This document shows, piece after piece, positions 43,018 through 51,891 of a stretch of DNA of 64,000 bases. The translations under genes and the position numbers were made by a program. The stretch's first letter is position 1. Every line of letters starts with the position of its first letter. Source of the stretch: Algoriphagus aquimarinus. Lineage in GTDB: Bacteria > Bacteroidota > Bacteroidia > Cytophagales > Cyclobacteriaceae. The notes under the pieces are model-generated. The model was not told the DNA's origin and did no database searches. It saw only the letters and a program-made list of their open reading frames with translations. The DNA is taken from the NCBI RefSeq assembly GCF_900112005.1, contig NZ_FOKK01000020.1, positions 1 through 64,000 of the forward strand, read 5' to 3'.

Positions 43018-44607
43018 TTACCAATCTAAACCTGGCTGGGTGATGGTGTATCCTTCTACAGCTTTCTGCTTGTCCACTATCGCTTTCACATCTTCCAGAA
43101 GCTTCTTAGCATCATAGACAATACCATCCTTTACGGTGTACTTTACGCCACCTACTCTAATTGGTTCATTATTATCATCAATTCTGATCGCTCCGGTTCC
43201 ATAAAGTACTTTCAGATTTTGCAGCGGGTTCTCTTCCAAAATCACAAAATCCGCCAACTTTCCTACTTCCACAGATCCAATTTCCTTTTCCATCCCAAGC
43301 AATTCAGCCCCATAAAGAGTAGCTGAACGTAGTACTTCTAGCGGATGAAAACCAGCTTCTCTAAGCAATTCCAACTCTCGGATATAGGCAAAACCATAGA
43401 GCTGATAAATAAACCCAGAATCAGAACCTGCTGTCACTCTGCCTCCTTTATTCTTGTATTCATTTACGAAAGTCATCCAAAGTCTGTAATTCTCTTTCCA
43501 CTGAACCTCTTCCTCAGTAGTCCAATCAAACCAGTAGGAACCGTGAGATTGGCGACTGGGCGCGTAGAATCGCCAAAGCGAAGGCAAAGTATAGACATCA
43601 TGCCACTCAGCTGTACGCGCTCGCATCATGTCACGATTGGCTTCATAGATATTAAAAGTCGGATCGAGTGTGAAATCCAATTCAAGTAATTCATTCATCA
43701 CCTTATTCCAATGCTCAGAACCTGGCTTAGCGGCTTGCTTCCAAAGTTTCCCTGCTTCACCAAAACGGTGCTGCTCATTTTGATAATTATAATCCAACCT
43801 GAAATCCTGAATCGTGCGATCTTCAAAAAGCGCTTCAGGCAATCCGTACCAGTGCTCCATTGAAGTCAGACCTGCTTTGGCTGAATTTATCACATTCCAA
43901 CGAGCCACATCCAACTGCTGATGGTGCATCGCTGAGCGTAGGCCAATTCTTTTATTTTCAGCTATCGCAGCTTCCATTACTTCTGGATTTGCGCCAAAAA
44001 ACTTAATTCCATCTGCTCCTTTTTTCGCATTCTCATTTACCCAGGCTTTTGCTTGCTCAGCAGTCGTGATTGGAGCTTTCGCACCCTGTCCGAAACTTGT
44101 GTAAGCCATAATCCTAGGCGCAGTAATTTCATTGGCTGCGGACCGTTTCTTTTGATCCAGCACCCAATCCAACCCATTTCCAGCTGAAGGGTCACGAATA
44201 GTCGTGATGCCATGAGCCATCCATAGTTTGAATACATATTCCGCAGGAGTTCCTTGTCCACGGCCTCCAATATGGCCGTGAGAATCCACAAACCCTGGAA
44301 GCAGGTAATGTCCTTCCAACTCATAAACCTTATCATCTGGACCAGCCTTCGGCCTACGGCTTTCATTGATCGGCATTCCTGGATATCCGACAACTTGAAT
44401 TTGGGCAATTCTATTTTTCTCCACTACAATATCTACTGGGCCAACAGGTGGCGCTCCTGTACCATCGATCAAGATCACTCCTCTTAATATCAATCGTCCG
44501 TATTGCCCATCGCCTTCGTCTCGGTCGGGTGCAGATTCTATTTGAGAATAAGAAGAAAAGGAAAGGTATAAGCCAAAAATGGCAAGGAGTAAAAGTCTTT
44601 TTTTCAT
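43018..44607 (-). CDS. Exported amidohydrolase family protein
   Basis: A 529-residue metal-dependent hydrolase with signal peptide MKKRLLLLAIFGLYLSFSSYS. The metal sites are the HxH in LLPGFVDSHGHIGG near residue 110, the His pair in AMHHQQLD, and Asp in TAGSDSGFIYQLYG near residue 395. C-terminal LADFVILEENPL is typical of imidazolonepropionase-like amidohydrolases of the periplasm, which may act as dipeptidases or lactonases. Substrate unknown. Stand-alone. Confidence 0.85.
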   Translation of the reverse strand: MKKRLLLLAIFGLYLSFSSYSQIESAPDRDEGDGQYGRLILRGVILIDGTGAPPVGPVDIVVEKNRIAQIQVVGYPGMPINESRRPKAGPDDKVYELEGHYLLPGFVDSHGHIGGRGQGTPAEYVFKLWMAHGITTIRDPSAGNGLDWVLDQKKRSAANEITAPRIMAYTSFGQGAKAPITTAEQAKAWVNENAKKGADGIKFFGANPEVMEAAIAENKRIGLRSAMHHQQLDVARWNVINSAKAGLTSMEHWYGLPEALFEDRTIQDFRLDYNYQNEQHRFGEAGKLWKQAAKPGSEHWNKVMNELLELDFTLDPTFNIYEANRDMMRARTAEWHDVYTLPSLWRFYAPSRQSHGSYWFDWTTEEEVQWKENYRLWMTFVNEYKNKGGRVTAGSDSGFIYQLYGFAYIRELELLREAGFHPLEVLRSATLYGAELLGMEKEIGSVEVGKLADFVILEENPLQNLKVLYGTGAIRIDDNNEPIRVGGVKYTVKDGIVYDAKKLLEDVKAIVDKQKAVEGYTITQPGLDW

Positions 44608-44689
44608 AGTGCTGAGGCCTGATTAAGCTCAATAAGTTAAGCCAAAAAGTCGCAACAAAAAATCGAAATAGGATGAGCAGCAAACACAC

Positions 44690-44727
44690 AAAAAAAGCCC
44701 TAAGGAAATTTCCAGAGGGTTTTTAAG
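44690..44727 (-). terminator. Terminator of fabI
   Basis: Minus strand: AACCCT...AGGG arms with inner GGAAATTTCC, followed by CTTTTTTT. It lies 15 bp past the fabI stop. Confidence 0.7.
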
Positions 44728-44742
44728 GATTGTTGGTGGTAT

Positions 44743-45558
44743 TTATAAATCCTTGAACTTCTCCATAATATCTTCAGAGATTCCTGTGCAGGAATATCCC
44801 CCATCATGGAAGAGGTTTTGCATAGTTACTAATCTAGTGTAATCAGAGAACATCGTTACGATATATTCAGCACAGGCTTCAGCGGAAGCATTACCCAATG
44901 GAGAAAGTGATTCAGCAAAATTGTAAAAGGAATCAAACCCGCCAATCCCAGTTCCTGCCGTTGTTTTGGTAGGAGATTGAGAAATCGTGTTCACTCTTAC
45001 TTTTTTCAGCTTACCAAATCTATATCCATAACCACGTGCGATGCTTTCAAGTAAAGCTTTGGCATCAGCCATATCAGTGTAGAAAGGGAAAACTTTTTGT
45101 GCAGCGATATAAGAAAGACCGACGATCGATCCCCACTCATTCATCACATCTTGTTTTTCGGCTACTTGCATCATCTTGTGAAAAGAGATTGCAGACACAT
45201 CGTAAGACTTCATCGCCCAATCATAGTTCAGATCTCCATAAGACCTTCCTTTTCTGATATTTGGAGACATTCCGATGGAATGTAGAATAAAATCAAAGTT
45301 TCCTCCAAGATACTCTTTAGCTTCTGTGTAGAGCTTTTCGATATCTTCTGTGCTCGTTGCATCCGCAGGAATGACGATAGTGTCACATTCCTTCGCAAGC
45401 TCATTGATAGCGCCCATACGCATGGCAATTGGCGCATTGGTCAATACAAATCTTGCTCCTTGCTCTTTCGCTTTAAGCGCTGTTTTCCACGCAATTGAGT
45501 TCTCATCAAGAGCACCGGTAATGATTCCCAGTTTTCCTTTTAGCAAATTATCTGGCAT
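44743..45558 (-). CDS. fabI: Enoyl-ACP reductase (NADH), FabI type
   Basis: A 271-residue SDR enzyme that carries out the last step of each fatty-acid elongation round. FabI features are the cofactor start LGIITGALDENSIAWKTA, the LHSIGMSP strand, and the catalytic YTDMADAK (Tyr-X6-Lys) near residues 160-167, different from the Tyr-X3-Lys of usual SDRs. It ends in NLFHDGGYSCTGIS as in FabI. Cytoplasmic. Transcribed alone, between a terminator and its own AT-rich promoter with TATTTTTG boxes at 45578-45598. Confidence 0.93.
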   Translation of the reverse strand: MPDNLLKGKLGIITGALDENSIAWKTALKAKEQGARFVLTNAPIAMRMGAINELAKECDTIVIPADATSTEDIEKLYTEAKEYLGGNFDFILHSIGMSPNIRKGRSYGDLNYDWAMKSYDVSAISFHKMMQVAEKQDVMNEWGSIVGLSYIAAQKVFPFYTDMADAKALLESIARGYGYRFGKLKKVRVNTISQSPTKTTAGTGIGGFDSFYNFAESLSPLGNASAEACAEYIVTMFSDYTRLVTMQNLFHDGGYSCTGISEDIMEKFKDL

Positions 45559-45643
45559 ATAGCTAGGGGGTTATTTTCAAAAATATTGTCCAAAAATAGG
45601 AAAAAATAATCATTCAAGCCCCTAAATTGATGTAATGCACGAA

Positions 45644-47296
45644 TTACCGCCGTAGCAACTCTTTGGCACTTTCTATAGCAGATGCAGACGGTGAAGCTCC
45701 TGAGATCATTTTGGCCAGCTCTAGCACACGCTCATCTGTATCAAGCAACTTTATCTTACTAACGGTTTTTTCAGAAGAGTTATCTTTGAAAACATAATAA
45801 TGAAGATCACCTTGACCTGCGACTTGTGGCAAGTGAGTAATGCAAATCACCTGATGTTTCTTCGAAATATCCTGCATCATCCCAACCATCTTCAACGCTA
45901 CTTCCCCAGAAATCCCCGTGTCAATCTCATCAAAAATAAGTGTAGGCATTGCCATCTTATCTGCCATCAAGTATTTGATAGCAAAAAGCAACCTAGAAAA
46001 CTCTCCACCAGAAGCCACTTTCTTCAATGGCTGAGGAGAAGATCCTTTGTTGGCAGAAAATAACAATTCGATCTCATCTATTCCATTTGAAGCTGGTTCT
46101 ATGGATTTATGCTCCATCACAACTTTGGAATTCTCCATCCCCAATCCTCCGAGTAAATTCTCAAGAGAATTCTGAAAATTCGCAAAGCTAGCTTGCCTTT
46201 TTTTGCGAAGAGCCTTTCCTGAATCTGCCACTTTTGCTCTGCTTTCTTCAAGCTCTTGTTTGGCTTTGGCCAGCGTTTCATCCAGGTTTTGAAACTGGAA
46301 AACCTTATCCGCCAATGCTCTTTCCAACTTCATCAGTTCTTCTACTGACGCTACTCCATGCTTCTTCTGAAGTTGGTAGATTTTGCTAAGCCTATCTCTG
46401 ATTTCATCCAATCGCTCAAAATCAACTTCTACCCTACTATCTTCATCACCAAGTGTTTCTTCTATATCTTTTAATTCAATATTTACTGCTTGAAAACGCT
46501 CTTTCAAGGAAGCAAAAACATGCGCCAAGCGCTCCAAGGATTGCATACCATGCTGTACTTGAGACATACCTTGAGTGATACCAAATTGCTCATCCTGAAA
46601 TAGATTAAGCATTTCATTGATCTTTAGCTTGATTTCTTCCGCATTCTCGAGAATCTCCTGAGTGGATTCTAGTTCTGCCTGCTCATTTTCCTTCAAACTT
46701 AATACACTCAATTCTTCCAATTGAAATTGATTGAAATCAGCTTCCTTTTGCAGTTCAACGGCTTTTTTGTTTAGCTCATTGTAAGTCTTTTGTGATGTTT
46801 GAAACGTTTTAAAATCAGCTTTATATTTTTTGACTTCCTGCTGAGTCTGGGCAAAGGCATCTATAAGGCTAAGCTGATAACTTCCTTCTCCCAGTTGCAA
46901 GGTGTCATGCTGGGAATGCACATCCATCAAATAGCTTCCTAGGGTCTTCAAGGCATCCAGAAGCACAGGCGTATCATTCACAAACGATCTAGATTTCCCT
47001 GCAGGACTAATCTCCCTACGTATAATACAAGTAGGCTCATAATCTAGCTCTGCCTGATCAAAAAATTCTTTCAACCCATAAGTAGCCACATCGAACACTC
47101 CTTCGATGACACACTTTCTATCCTCATGGAGCAAGACTTTTGTATCTGATCGATTTCCCAAAAGCAATCCGACAGCGCCTAGCATAATAGACTTACCGGC
47201 ACCAGTTTCGCCAGTAATCATACTAAGCGCTGGACTTGGCTGCATGTGCAGTTGGTCAATCAGAGCATAATTAGAAATGCTAAGAGATTTAAGCAT
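45644..47296 (-). CDS. recN: DNA repair protein RecN
   Basis: A 550-residue SMC-like ATPase acting early in double-strand-break repair. Walker A is ITGETGAGKSIMLGA near residue 30, a coiled coil spans about 150-370, the signature is VASGGEFSRLLFAIK near residue 425 and Walker B TLIFDEIDTGISGEVA near 455. Length typical. A TAGTTTTG -7 box at 47324-47317 suggests its own promoter within the end of the upstream gene, although it is also in line with the coaBC operon. Confidence 0.95.
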   Translation of the reverse strand: MLKSLSISNYALIDQLHMQPSPALSMITGETGAGKSIMLGAVGLLLGNRSDTKVLLHEDRKCVIEGVFDVATYGLKEFFDQAELDYEPTCIIRREISPAGKSRSFVNDTPVLLDALKTLGSYLMDVHSQHDTLQLGEGSYQLSLIDAFAQTQQEVKKYKADFKTFQTSQKTYNELNKKAVELQKEADFNQFQLEELSVLSLKENEQAELESTQEILENAEEIKLKINEMLNLFQDEQFGITQGMSQVQHGMQSLERLAHVFASLKERFQAVNIELKDIEETLGDEDSRVEVDFERLDEIRDRLSKIYQLQKKHGVASVEELMKLERALADKVFQFQNLDETLAKAKQELEESRAKVADSGKALRKKRQASFANFQNSLENLLGGLGMENSKVVMEHKSIEPASNGIDEIELLFSANKGSSPQPLKKVASGGEFSRLLFAIKYLMADKMAMPTLIFDEIDTGISGEVALKMVGMMQDISKKHQVICITHLPQVAGQGDLHYYVFKDNSSEKTVSKIKLLDTDERVLELAKMISGASPSASAIESAKELLRR

Positions 47297-47335
47297 GGGT
47301 AAAGAGTTCGTTTGGGCAAAACTAAAAAATCGAGC

Positions 47336-48238
47336 TTAGCTTTTCAGCAGCTCATTATACTTTCTCGCATTATTAGGATCAATTTCCAAAAGTAACTGGA
47401 CAATTTCTGTCCGAATCTCCAGAGAAGCATTTTTCATGATAGAGGTAATCTCATCACTTTTGGCATCCATAAATGAAATAGTAAAGATTCCATTAGGCTG
47501 TGTTTTATTGGCAGATGCCAAAATCCGAACTGCTTCAAGAATATTTGTATAGGCCTCTTCTGGGCGAATCTGAAGGATATCTAATCCTTGTCGATGATAC
47601 AAATAATAAGCATCACGAATCACTGAGAACACAGAAGATATATAAATATCGTTGTTTAAAGAATAACGATTACGACGGTCCGAAGTGCTCTGAACCCAAC
47701 CAGGCCGCCCTGATTGTTGAGCGTTATTTACTATATCATTTGCTGCCGCAAAAAACTCGCTCCCACCTCGACTTTCGAAGGAATCATAATCCAAGCCCAA
47801 AGCTATGTGTGCATAAAATGCTAATAAGGAGCTGATATTATTCAAATAAGTGAATCGATTGAACTCCAGCGGCTGAGATTCTATGTAATCAAAACTCCAG
47901 CTTCGATCTGCAAAATTAAACACTAGACTTTCGTAATTGGTACCGTACACGGGCCTTACAGTCTGAATCTGGACCGTAGCATTGTAGGTCCCTACCTGAG
48001 GCACATCATTGATGGTGATAAGTAAATTTCCTTTGATCCGCTCCTCAGGACGAAACTCATCAGAAGTCCAAGACCTACCATTGAGGAATTGCTCAAAACT
48101 GGTCTTCATTTGGCTAAACACATTTGTATTCTGAATTCTAGCACGATCACTATTTATGATCACCGTGAAATTAAGCTCTTGAGAAAAGCCAATTAATGAA
48201 TTGCAAAAGAAGAGAAGTAGGAAAAATCCTTTTTTCAT
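47336..48238 (-). CDS. DUF4835 family exported protein (PorD-like)
   Basis: A 300-residue exported protein with signal peptide MKKGFFLLLFFCNSLIGFS. The opening ELNFTVIINSDRARIQNTNVF and LGLDYDSFESRGG fit DUF4835, which sits beside coaBC and recN in many Bacteroidota and has been called PorD in connection with the type IX secretion system; I recall this naming and could not verify it. Its ATG overlaps the stop of the repeat micro-ORF at 48235-48345. Periplasmic. Confidence 0.8.
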   Translation of the reverse strand: MKKGFFLLLFFCNSLIGFSQELNFTVIINSDRARIQNTNVFSQMKTSFEQFLNGRSWTSDEFRPEERIKGNLLITINDVPQVGTYNATVQIQTVRPVYGTNYESLVFNFADRSWSFDYIESQPLEFNRFTYLNNISSLLAFYAHIALGLDYDSFESRGGSEFFAAANDIVNNAQQSGRPGWVQSTSDRRNRYSLNNDIYISSVFSVIRDAYYLYHRQGLDILQIRPEEAYTNILEAVRILASANKTQPNGIFTISFMDAKSDEITSIMKNASLEIRTEIVQLLLEIDPNNARKYNELLKS

Positions 48239-48345
48239 CTGTTTATAATTTGATTGTCAAAGGCCAACCCGATAAATATCGGAAGGAATCTCGCATGTAC
48301 TATAACCATCCCTCTGTGTGTCGCCTGAGTCATGCTTGATTTCAT
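48235..48345 (-). repeat. Dispersed ~100-bp unit, copy B, with a 36-codon micro-ORF
   Basis: Minus strand: begins ATGAAATCAAGC, holds CCGATATTTATCGGG, and encodes a 36-residue peptide with MKSSMTQ and ARFLPIFIGLA, similar to copy A. Its TGA overlaps the ATG of the DUF4835 gene (ATGA). Copy C lies directly upstream in tandem. Confidence 0.55.
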
Positions 48346-48351
48346 GTGTTT

Positions 48352-48453
48352 AAATTTATCTTTCAAAAGGTAACCCAAATCAGTGCTATCGGAAGGAATC
48401 TCGAGTTGGTGGATCATTCCTCCAAATATCACTTAAAACAAGCTCGACTTCAT
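48352..48453 (-). repeat. Dispersed ~100-bp unit, copy C, frame broken
   Basis: Minus strand: begins ATGAAGTCGAGC, keeps GAGATTCCTTCCGATAG and ends GATAAATTTAAAC before the ATG of copy B. The matching micro-ORF stops after six codons. Its 5' end lies 28 bp from the coaBC stop. Confidence 0.5.
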
Positions 48454-48481
48454 AGTCTTAAAAATAAGGAAATATCTATGC

Positions 48482-49690
48482 TCAAACCCAAACTGGGATA
48501 TTTTTGATTTGATCTAGTATAAGATCTGCAATCTGCTTTTTTGGAGCAACGTCTGATTGTATTGATAAGCCAGAAGCATGGAAAATGTGCACTTTATTCG
48601 TGTCTAATTGAAATCCTGCTCCGGAATCCTTCATTGAATTGAGAACAATAACATCAAAATTCTTTTTGGAAAGCTTCAACTGAGCATTTTTAGCTTCATT
48701 CTCTGTTTCCAATGCGAAACCTACATGCACTTGGTTTTGCTTTTTCTTAGCACCCAAACTCGCCGCGATATCTACATTTTTCACAAGAGAAATTGAAAGA
48801 GAAGCATCACTTTTTTTGATTTTCTCTGGAGCAATTTCTGCGGGGGCATAATCGGCTACTGCTGCTGCAAAAACACAAATATCCATTTGATCATGGATTG
48901 CAGAAGCAGCGTCATACATTTCTTTTGCGGACCTTACATTCTTCCAATGGAAAGCATCCTTATTCACTTTCAGTGATATCGGCCCTGAGATCACAAAGAC
49001 ATCAGCTCCTCTGGATAGAAAGGCATCTGCAAGCGCGAGTCCCATTTTTCCACTCGAGTGATTGCTAATGTACCGTACAGGATCAAGCGCTTCTTGTGTT
49101 GGTCCCATGGTGATCATCACCTTTTTACCGCTAAAATCTGTATTTCCAGCAAAAAATTCTTCTACTCTTGAAGCAATATGTTCGGGCTCCATCATTCGCC
49201 CCTGACCAGATAATCCACTCGCTAATTCCCCTGATTCAGCATCAAGGATAATATTCCCGTAGGACTCTAATTTTTGAATATTGGACTGAACAGAAGGATG
49301 CTGATACATATCTAGGTCCATCGCTGGAGCTACCATCACTGGACATCTGGCGGATAAGTATGTTGCAGAAAGCAAATTATCACATAGACCATTAGCAAAT
49401 TTCGCTAAGGTATTAGCACTGATCGGTGCTACTAAAAATAAATCCGCCCAAAGTCCTAGCTCTACATGATTGTTCCAGACACCAGTTTCATCTTTTTGGA
49501 ATTTGCTCAAAACAGGTCTTTTGGAAAGCGTAGCTAAGGTGAGCGGGGTTATAAAATCAAAAGCAGAAGTGCTCATAATGAGTTGCACTTCTGCTCCTGC
49601 TTTAATTAATAAACGAGTAAGGAAGGCGGACTTATAGGCAGCGATGCTACCAGTAACTCCTAATATGATTTTCTTACCCTTGAGGCTCAT
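48482..49690 (-). CDS. coaBC: Bifunctional CoaBC (PPC decarboxylase / PPC synthetase)
   Basis: A 402-residue coenzyme A enzyme. The N-terminal CoaC flavoprotein half has LGVTGSIAAYKSAFL, the catalytic His in WNNHVELGLWADLF and the ANTLAKFANGLCDNLLSAT stretch. The C-terminal CoaB half has ITMGPTQEALDPVRYISNHSSGKMG (in part), AAAVADYAP and the KKSD...LVKN lysine region. It converts phosphopantothenate plus cysteine to phosphopantetheine. It starts 5 bp after rpoZ and is part of the bamD operon. Confidence 0.95.
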   Translation of the reverse strand: MSLKGKKIILGVTGSIAAYKSAFLTRLLIKAGAEVQLIMSTSAFDFITPLTLATLSKRPVLSKFQKDETGVWNNHVELGLWADLFLVAPISANTLAKFANGLCDNLLSATYLSARCPVMVAPAMDLDMYQHPSVQSNIQKLESYGNIILDAESGELASGLSGQGRMMEPEHIASRVEEFFAGNTDFSGKKVMITMGPTQEALDPVRYISNHSSGKMGLALADAFLSRGADVFVISGPISLKVNKDAFHWKNVRSAKEMYDAASAIHDQMDICVFAAAVADYAPAEIAPEKIKKSDASLSISLVKNVDIAASLGAKKKQNQVHVGFALETENEAKNAQLKLSKKNFDVIVLNSMKDSGAGFQLDTNKVHIFHASGLSIQSDVAPKKQIADLILDQIKNIPVWV

Positions 49691-49694
49691 AAGA

Positions 49695-50009
49695 TTACTC
49701 GCCCGTTGGTTCTTCTGGAAATCTATGATAGATTTTATCTTCTATGAATTCTTCTAGAGCTAGAGCACTTGGCTTTGGCATTCTCTCGTAAAACTTAGAG
49801 ATTTCGATTTGCTCCTTATTCTCAAATACTTCTTCCAAATTATCAACTGTAGAAGCGAATTCGGAAAGCTTCGCATTAAGCTCTTCCTTCAATGTATTGG
49901 AGATTTGCTTTGCTCTCTGTCCTACGATATGAAGAGACTCATAGATATTACCGGTTTTATCGGCGATTTTATCAAGGTCTCTTGTAATGATGGATGGATT
50001 AACTGCCAT
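49695..50009 (-). CDS. rpoZ: RNA polymerase omega subunit (Rpb6-like)
   Basis: A 104-residue small protein whose core TGNIYESLHIVGQRAKQISN matches the omega/Rpb6 motif that latches beta-prime. Bacteroidota omega subunits diverge from the E. coli type and are annotated as Rpb6-like; this one also has a long C-terminal helix. It lies between bamD and coaBC in the standard order for this phylum. Confidence 0.88.
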   Translation of the reverse strand: MAVNPSIITRDLDKIADKTGNIYESLHIVGQRAKQISNTLKEELNAKLSEFASTVDNLEEVFENKEQIEISKFYERMPKPSALALEEFIEDKIYHRFPEEPTGE

Positions 50010-50029
50010 ATTCTTATTTGATTATATTT

Positions 50030-50938
50030 CTATTTATTATCTACTTTTTCTACAGGCTTATTTTCTAATGCTTTTGCTTTTTGCTCAGCTAGACGTTCAG
50101 CATATTGCACTTTCAAAACTAGGTGCTTATCAAGTTCCTCTTTGGCTTCAGCCTCAAATTTCTCAACCTTTCCAGTAAAAGGACTGCTTGGATATCTTCT
50201 ATAAAATGTCGTAGCAAATGCCAATGCATCTTTCAATCTTTCCTCCTTTTTAAGGAATGCACTATTTTCTGCATATCCAGTACTCACTTCCACTAGCTTG
50301 TATGCAAGCTCTTCATTATGCTTACTCTCAGGATAATCCTTTGCAAAATTCTGGAAATTTATAATGCAAGCACGATAAAAATCACCAGGATACAGACCAT
50401 CTTTAAGTCTATAATACATGGATGATTCCATATAAGCCTTCTCTTCAAATCTTCCTTGCAAATCAACTAGCATCTCCATCGCCCGCTCATAGCTGGCTGA
50501 TGCTGGGAATTTGGTCACAAATTGCTGTATAGCAGAAACTGCTTCCTGAGAACTTTGCTGGTCAAGGTTTGCATCTGGAGCATCCAAGTACAAGGCATAT
50601 GCATTCATAAATAATGCTTCCTCAGCCAAAGGGCTCCTATTGTATGTTCTATAGAAATTACTGAAATATCCAGCAGCCTCAATGTACCTCTTAGTCTTGA
50701 AATGGCAATTGGCATAATTATAATCTGCCAATTCAGCCTTTTCACTCCCTCTAATCACAGGTAAAACCTTGTCATAGAGTATAATAGCTTTATTGTATTC
50801 CCCTTCCTGATAATATTTGTTTGCTCCAGCATACAATTCCTCCCAGTTAGTGCTCTTCTCAAGCTTGTTAAATGGGCCACAGGAACTTGCAGCAAGTATG
50901 ATAATCAGTAATAGAATGGATTGTACGCGCATTTTCAT
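50030..50938 (-). CDS. bamD: Outer membrane assembly lipoprotein BamD
   Basis: About 302 residues with lipobox AASSCG (Cys20 or so). TPR repeats through the chain (YYQEGEYNKAIILYDKVLP, YNYANCHFKTKRYIEAAGYF, SPLAEEALFMNAYALY) identify BamD, the partner of BamA in outer-membrane protein insertion. The upstream frame opens with a TTG at 50944, but a promoter starts transcription near there, so the ATG at 50938 (or 50932) is more likely. First gene of the bamD-rpoZ-coaBC-DUF4835 operon. Confidence 0.9.
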   Translation of the reverse strand: MKMRVQSILLLIIILAASSCGPFNKLEKSTNWEELYAGANKYYQEGEYNKAIILYDKVLPVIRGSEKAELADYNYANCHFKTKRYIEAAGYFSNFYRTYNRSPLAEEALFMNAYALYLDAPDANLDQQSSQEAVSAIQQFVTKFPASASYERAMEMLVDLQGRFEEKAYMESSMYYRLKDGLYPGDFYRACIINFQNFAKDYPESKHNEELAYKLVEVSTGYAENSAFLKKEERLKDALAFATTFYRRYPSSPFTGKVEKFEAEAKEELDKHLVLKVQYAERLAEQKAKALENKPVEKVDNK

Positions 50939-50944
50939 TTTCAA

Positions 50945-50980
50945 GACCGCAAATATACGGGATAATTATTCGGATTCAAA
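50945..50980 (-). promoter_or_regulatory. Promoter of the bamD-rpoZ-coaBC operon
   Basis: Minus strand: TTTG at 50980-50977, exactly 19 nt, TATATTTG at 50957-50950, a perfect consensus match. Transcription would start at about 50944, leaving almost no leader before the bamD ATG. Confidence 0.7.
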
Positions 50981-51005
50981 TGGATGAGGACTGGATAGTC
51001 AAGTC

Positions 51006-51722
51006 TTACTTCTTGACAACGAGCTTCTTGGTCACTATATTCTTATTGTCCAAGAAAAGGGTGTAGAAATAAATCCCAGGATTGAAATCAGACACATTAA
51101 TTGGCAGTGTATTTCGCTCAGGATCAAGTGTATATTCTGCCACTGGGTTACCTATAAAACTATTTATAGATATCCTGGCTTTAACAGACTGGTTTTTGAA
51201 TTTATAATCAAATTGAGCCATTCTCACACTTGGGTTTGGATAGACGTCACTAAGTACAATGTCTTTATAGTCAAATTCATCAACCTTAATGGCTGGATCA
51301 TCGACTTCATATCTTGCTTCAACGACGAACAAGTCTCTTAGATTGCTTTCATTAACAAATGACAAATCGAAAGAACCTCGAGTTTCTACAATTCCCATTT
51401 CGAAATCGAGATACAAATCTGTCAACAATTCACCAGGCTCTAAAGTCAGCTTGATTTTCGCAAGGTCTTTTTTAGGATCGTAACACTGCTCTCCAATACA
51501 TATTTTCACCCGTTGGGAAGAACCAATATTGCCTCGAAGACTTTTAAGAAGATAAGTTTTTGATTGGTTCGTCTCGTTCTGAAGGATTACTGTTTTGCGC
51601 TGGGTTGAGCCTAAATCTCCACGAAATTCTAAGCCCTCACTTAACACGCGCACTTGCTGTGCTTCCGCAATTAACGGAGCTAATAGCCATAGCCATGTAA
51701 AAAGTATGAGTAATCGTTTCAT
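51006..51722 (-). CDS. T9SS type A sorting domain-containing protein
   Basis: A 238-residue secreted protein with signal peptide MKRLLILFTWLWLLAPLIAEA. The last ~80 residues form a type IX secretion C-terminal domain: SDVYPNPSVRMAQFDYKF, then PINVSDFNPGIYFYTLFLDNK and the basic end IVTKKLVVKK. The N-terminal part is a beta-sandwich with a Cys pair (KICIGEQCYDP). Such proteins cross the outer membrane by T9SS. Function of the passenger is unknown. A TAATTTTG -7 box lies at 51784-51777. Confidence 0.88.
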   Translation of the reverse strand: MKRLLILFTWLWLLAPLIAEAQQVRVLSEGLEFRGDLGSTQRKTVILQNETNQSKTYLLKSLRGNIGSSQRVKICIGEQCYDPKKDLAKIKLTLEPGELLTDLYLDFEMGIVETRGSFDLSFVNESNLRDLFVVEARYEVDDPAIKVDEFDYKDIVLSDVYPNPSVRMAQFDYKFKNQSVKARISINSFIGNPVAEYTLDPERNTLPINVSDFNPGIYFYTLFLDNKNIVTKKLVVKK

Positions 51723-51891
51723 GTAGAGTTTTAATCGATACGCCTTCAGTATTTGTAACTGTATTCAATATACGGACAAAATTAAGCCAATGACTATGGA
51801 AATTGAGAAAAATGCGGTTAAAATCTGTTAACCCTTTTAAAATTTTTTTCCATCAAGTACGTTACGCACTATCACTAAGCACGATAAACGA

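Noticed and set aside
48235..48432. A 65-residue gene spanning repeat copies C and B
   Set aside because: Its N-terminal half is copy C in a different frame from the peptide in copies A and B, so the long frame is likely accidental.
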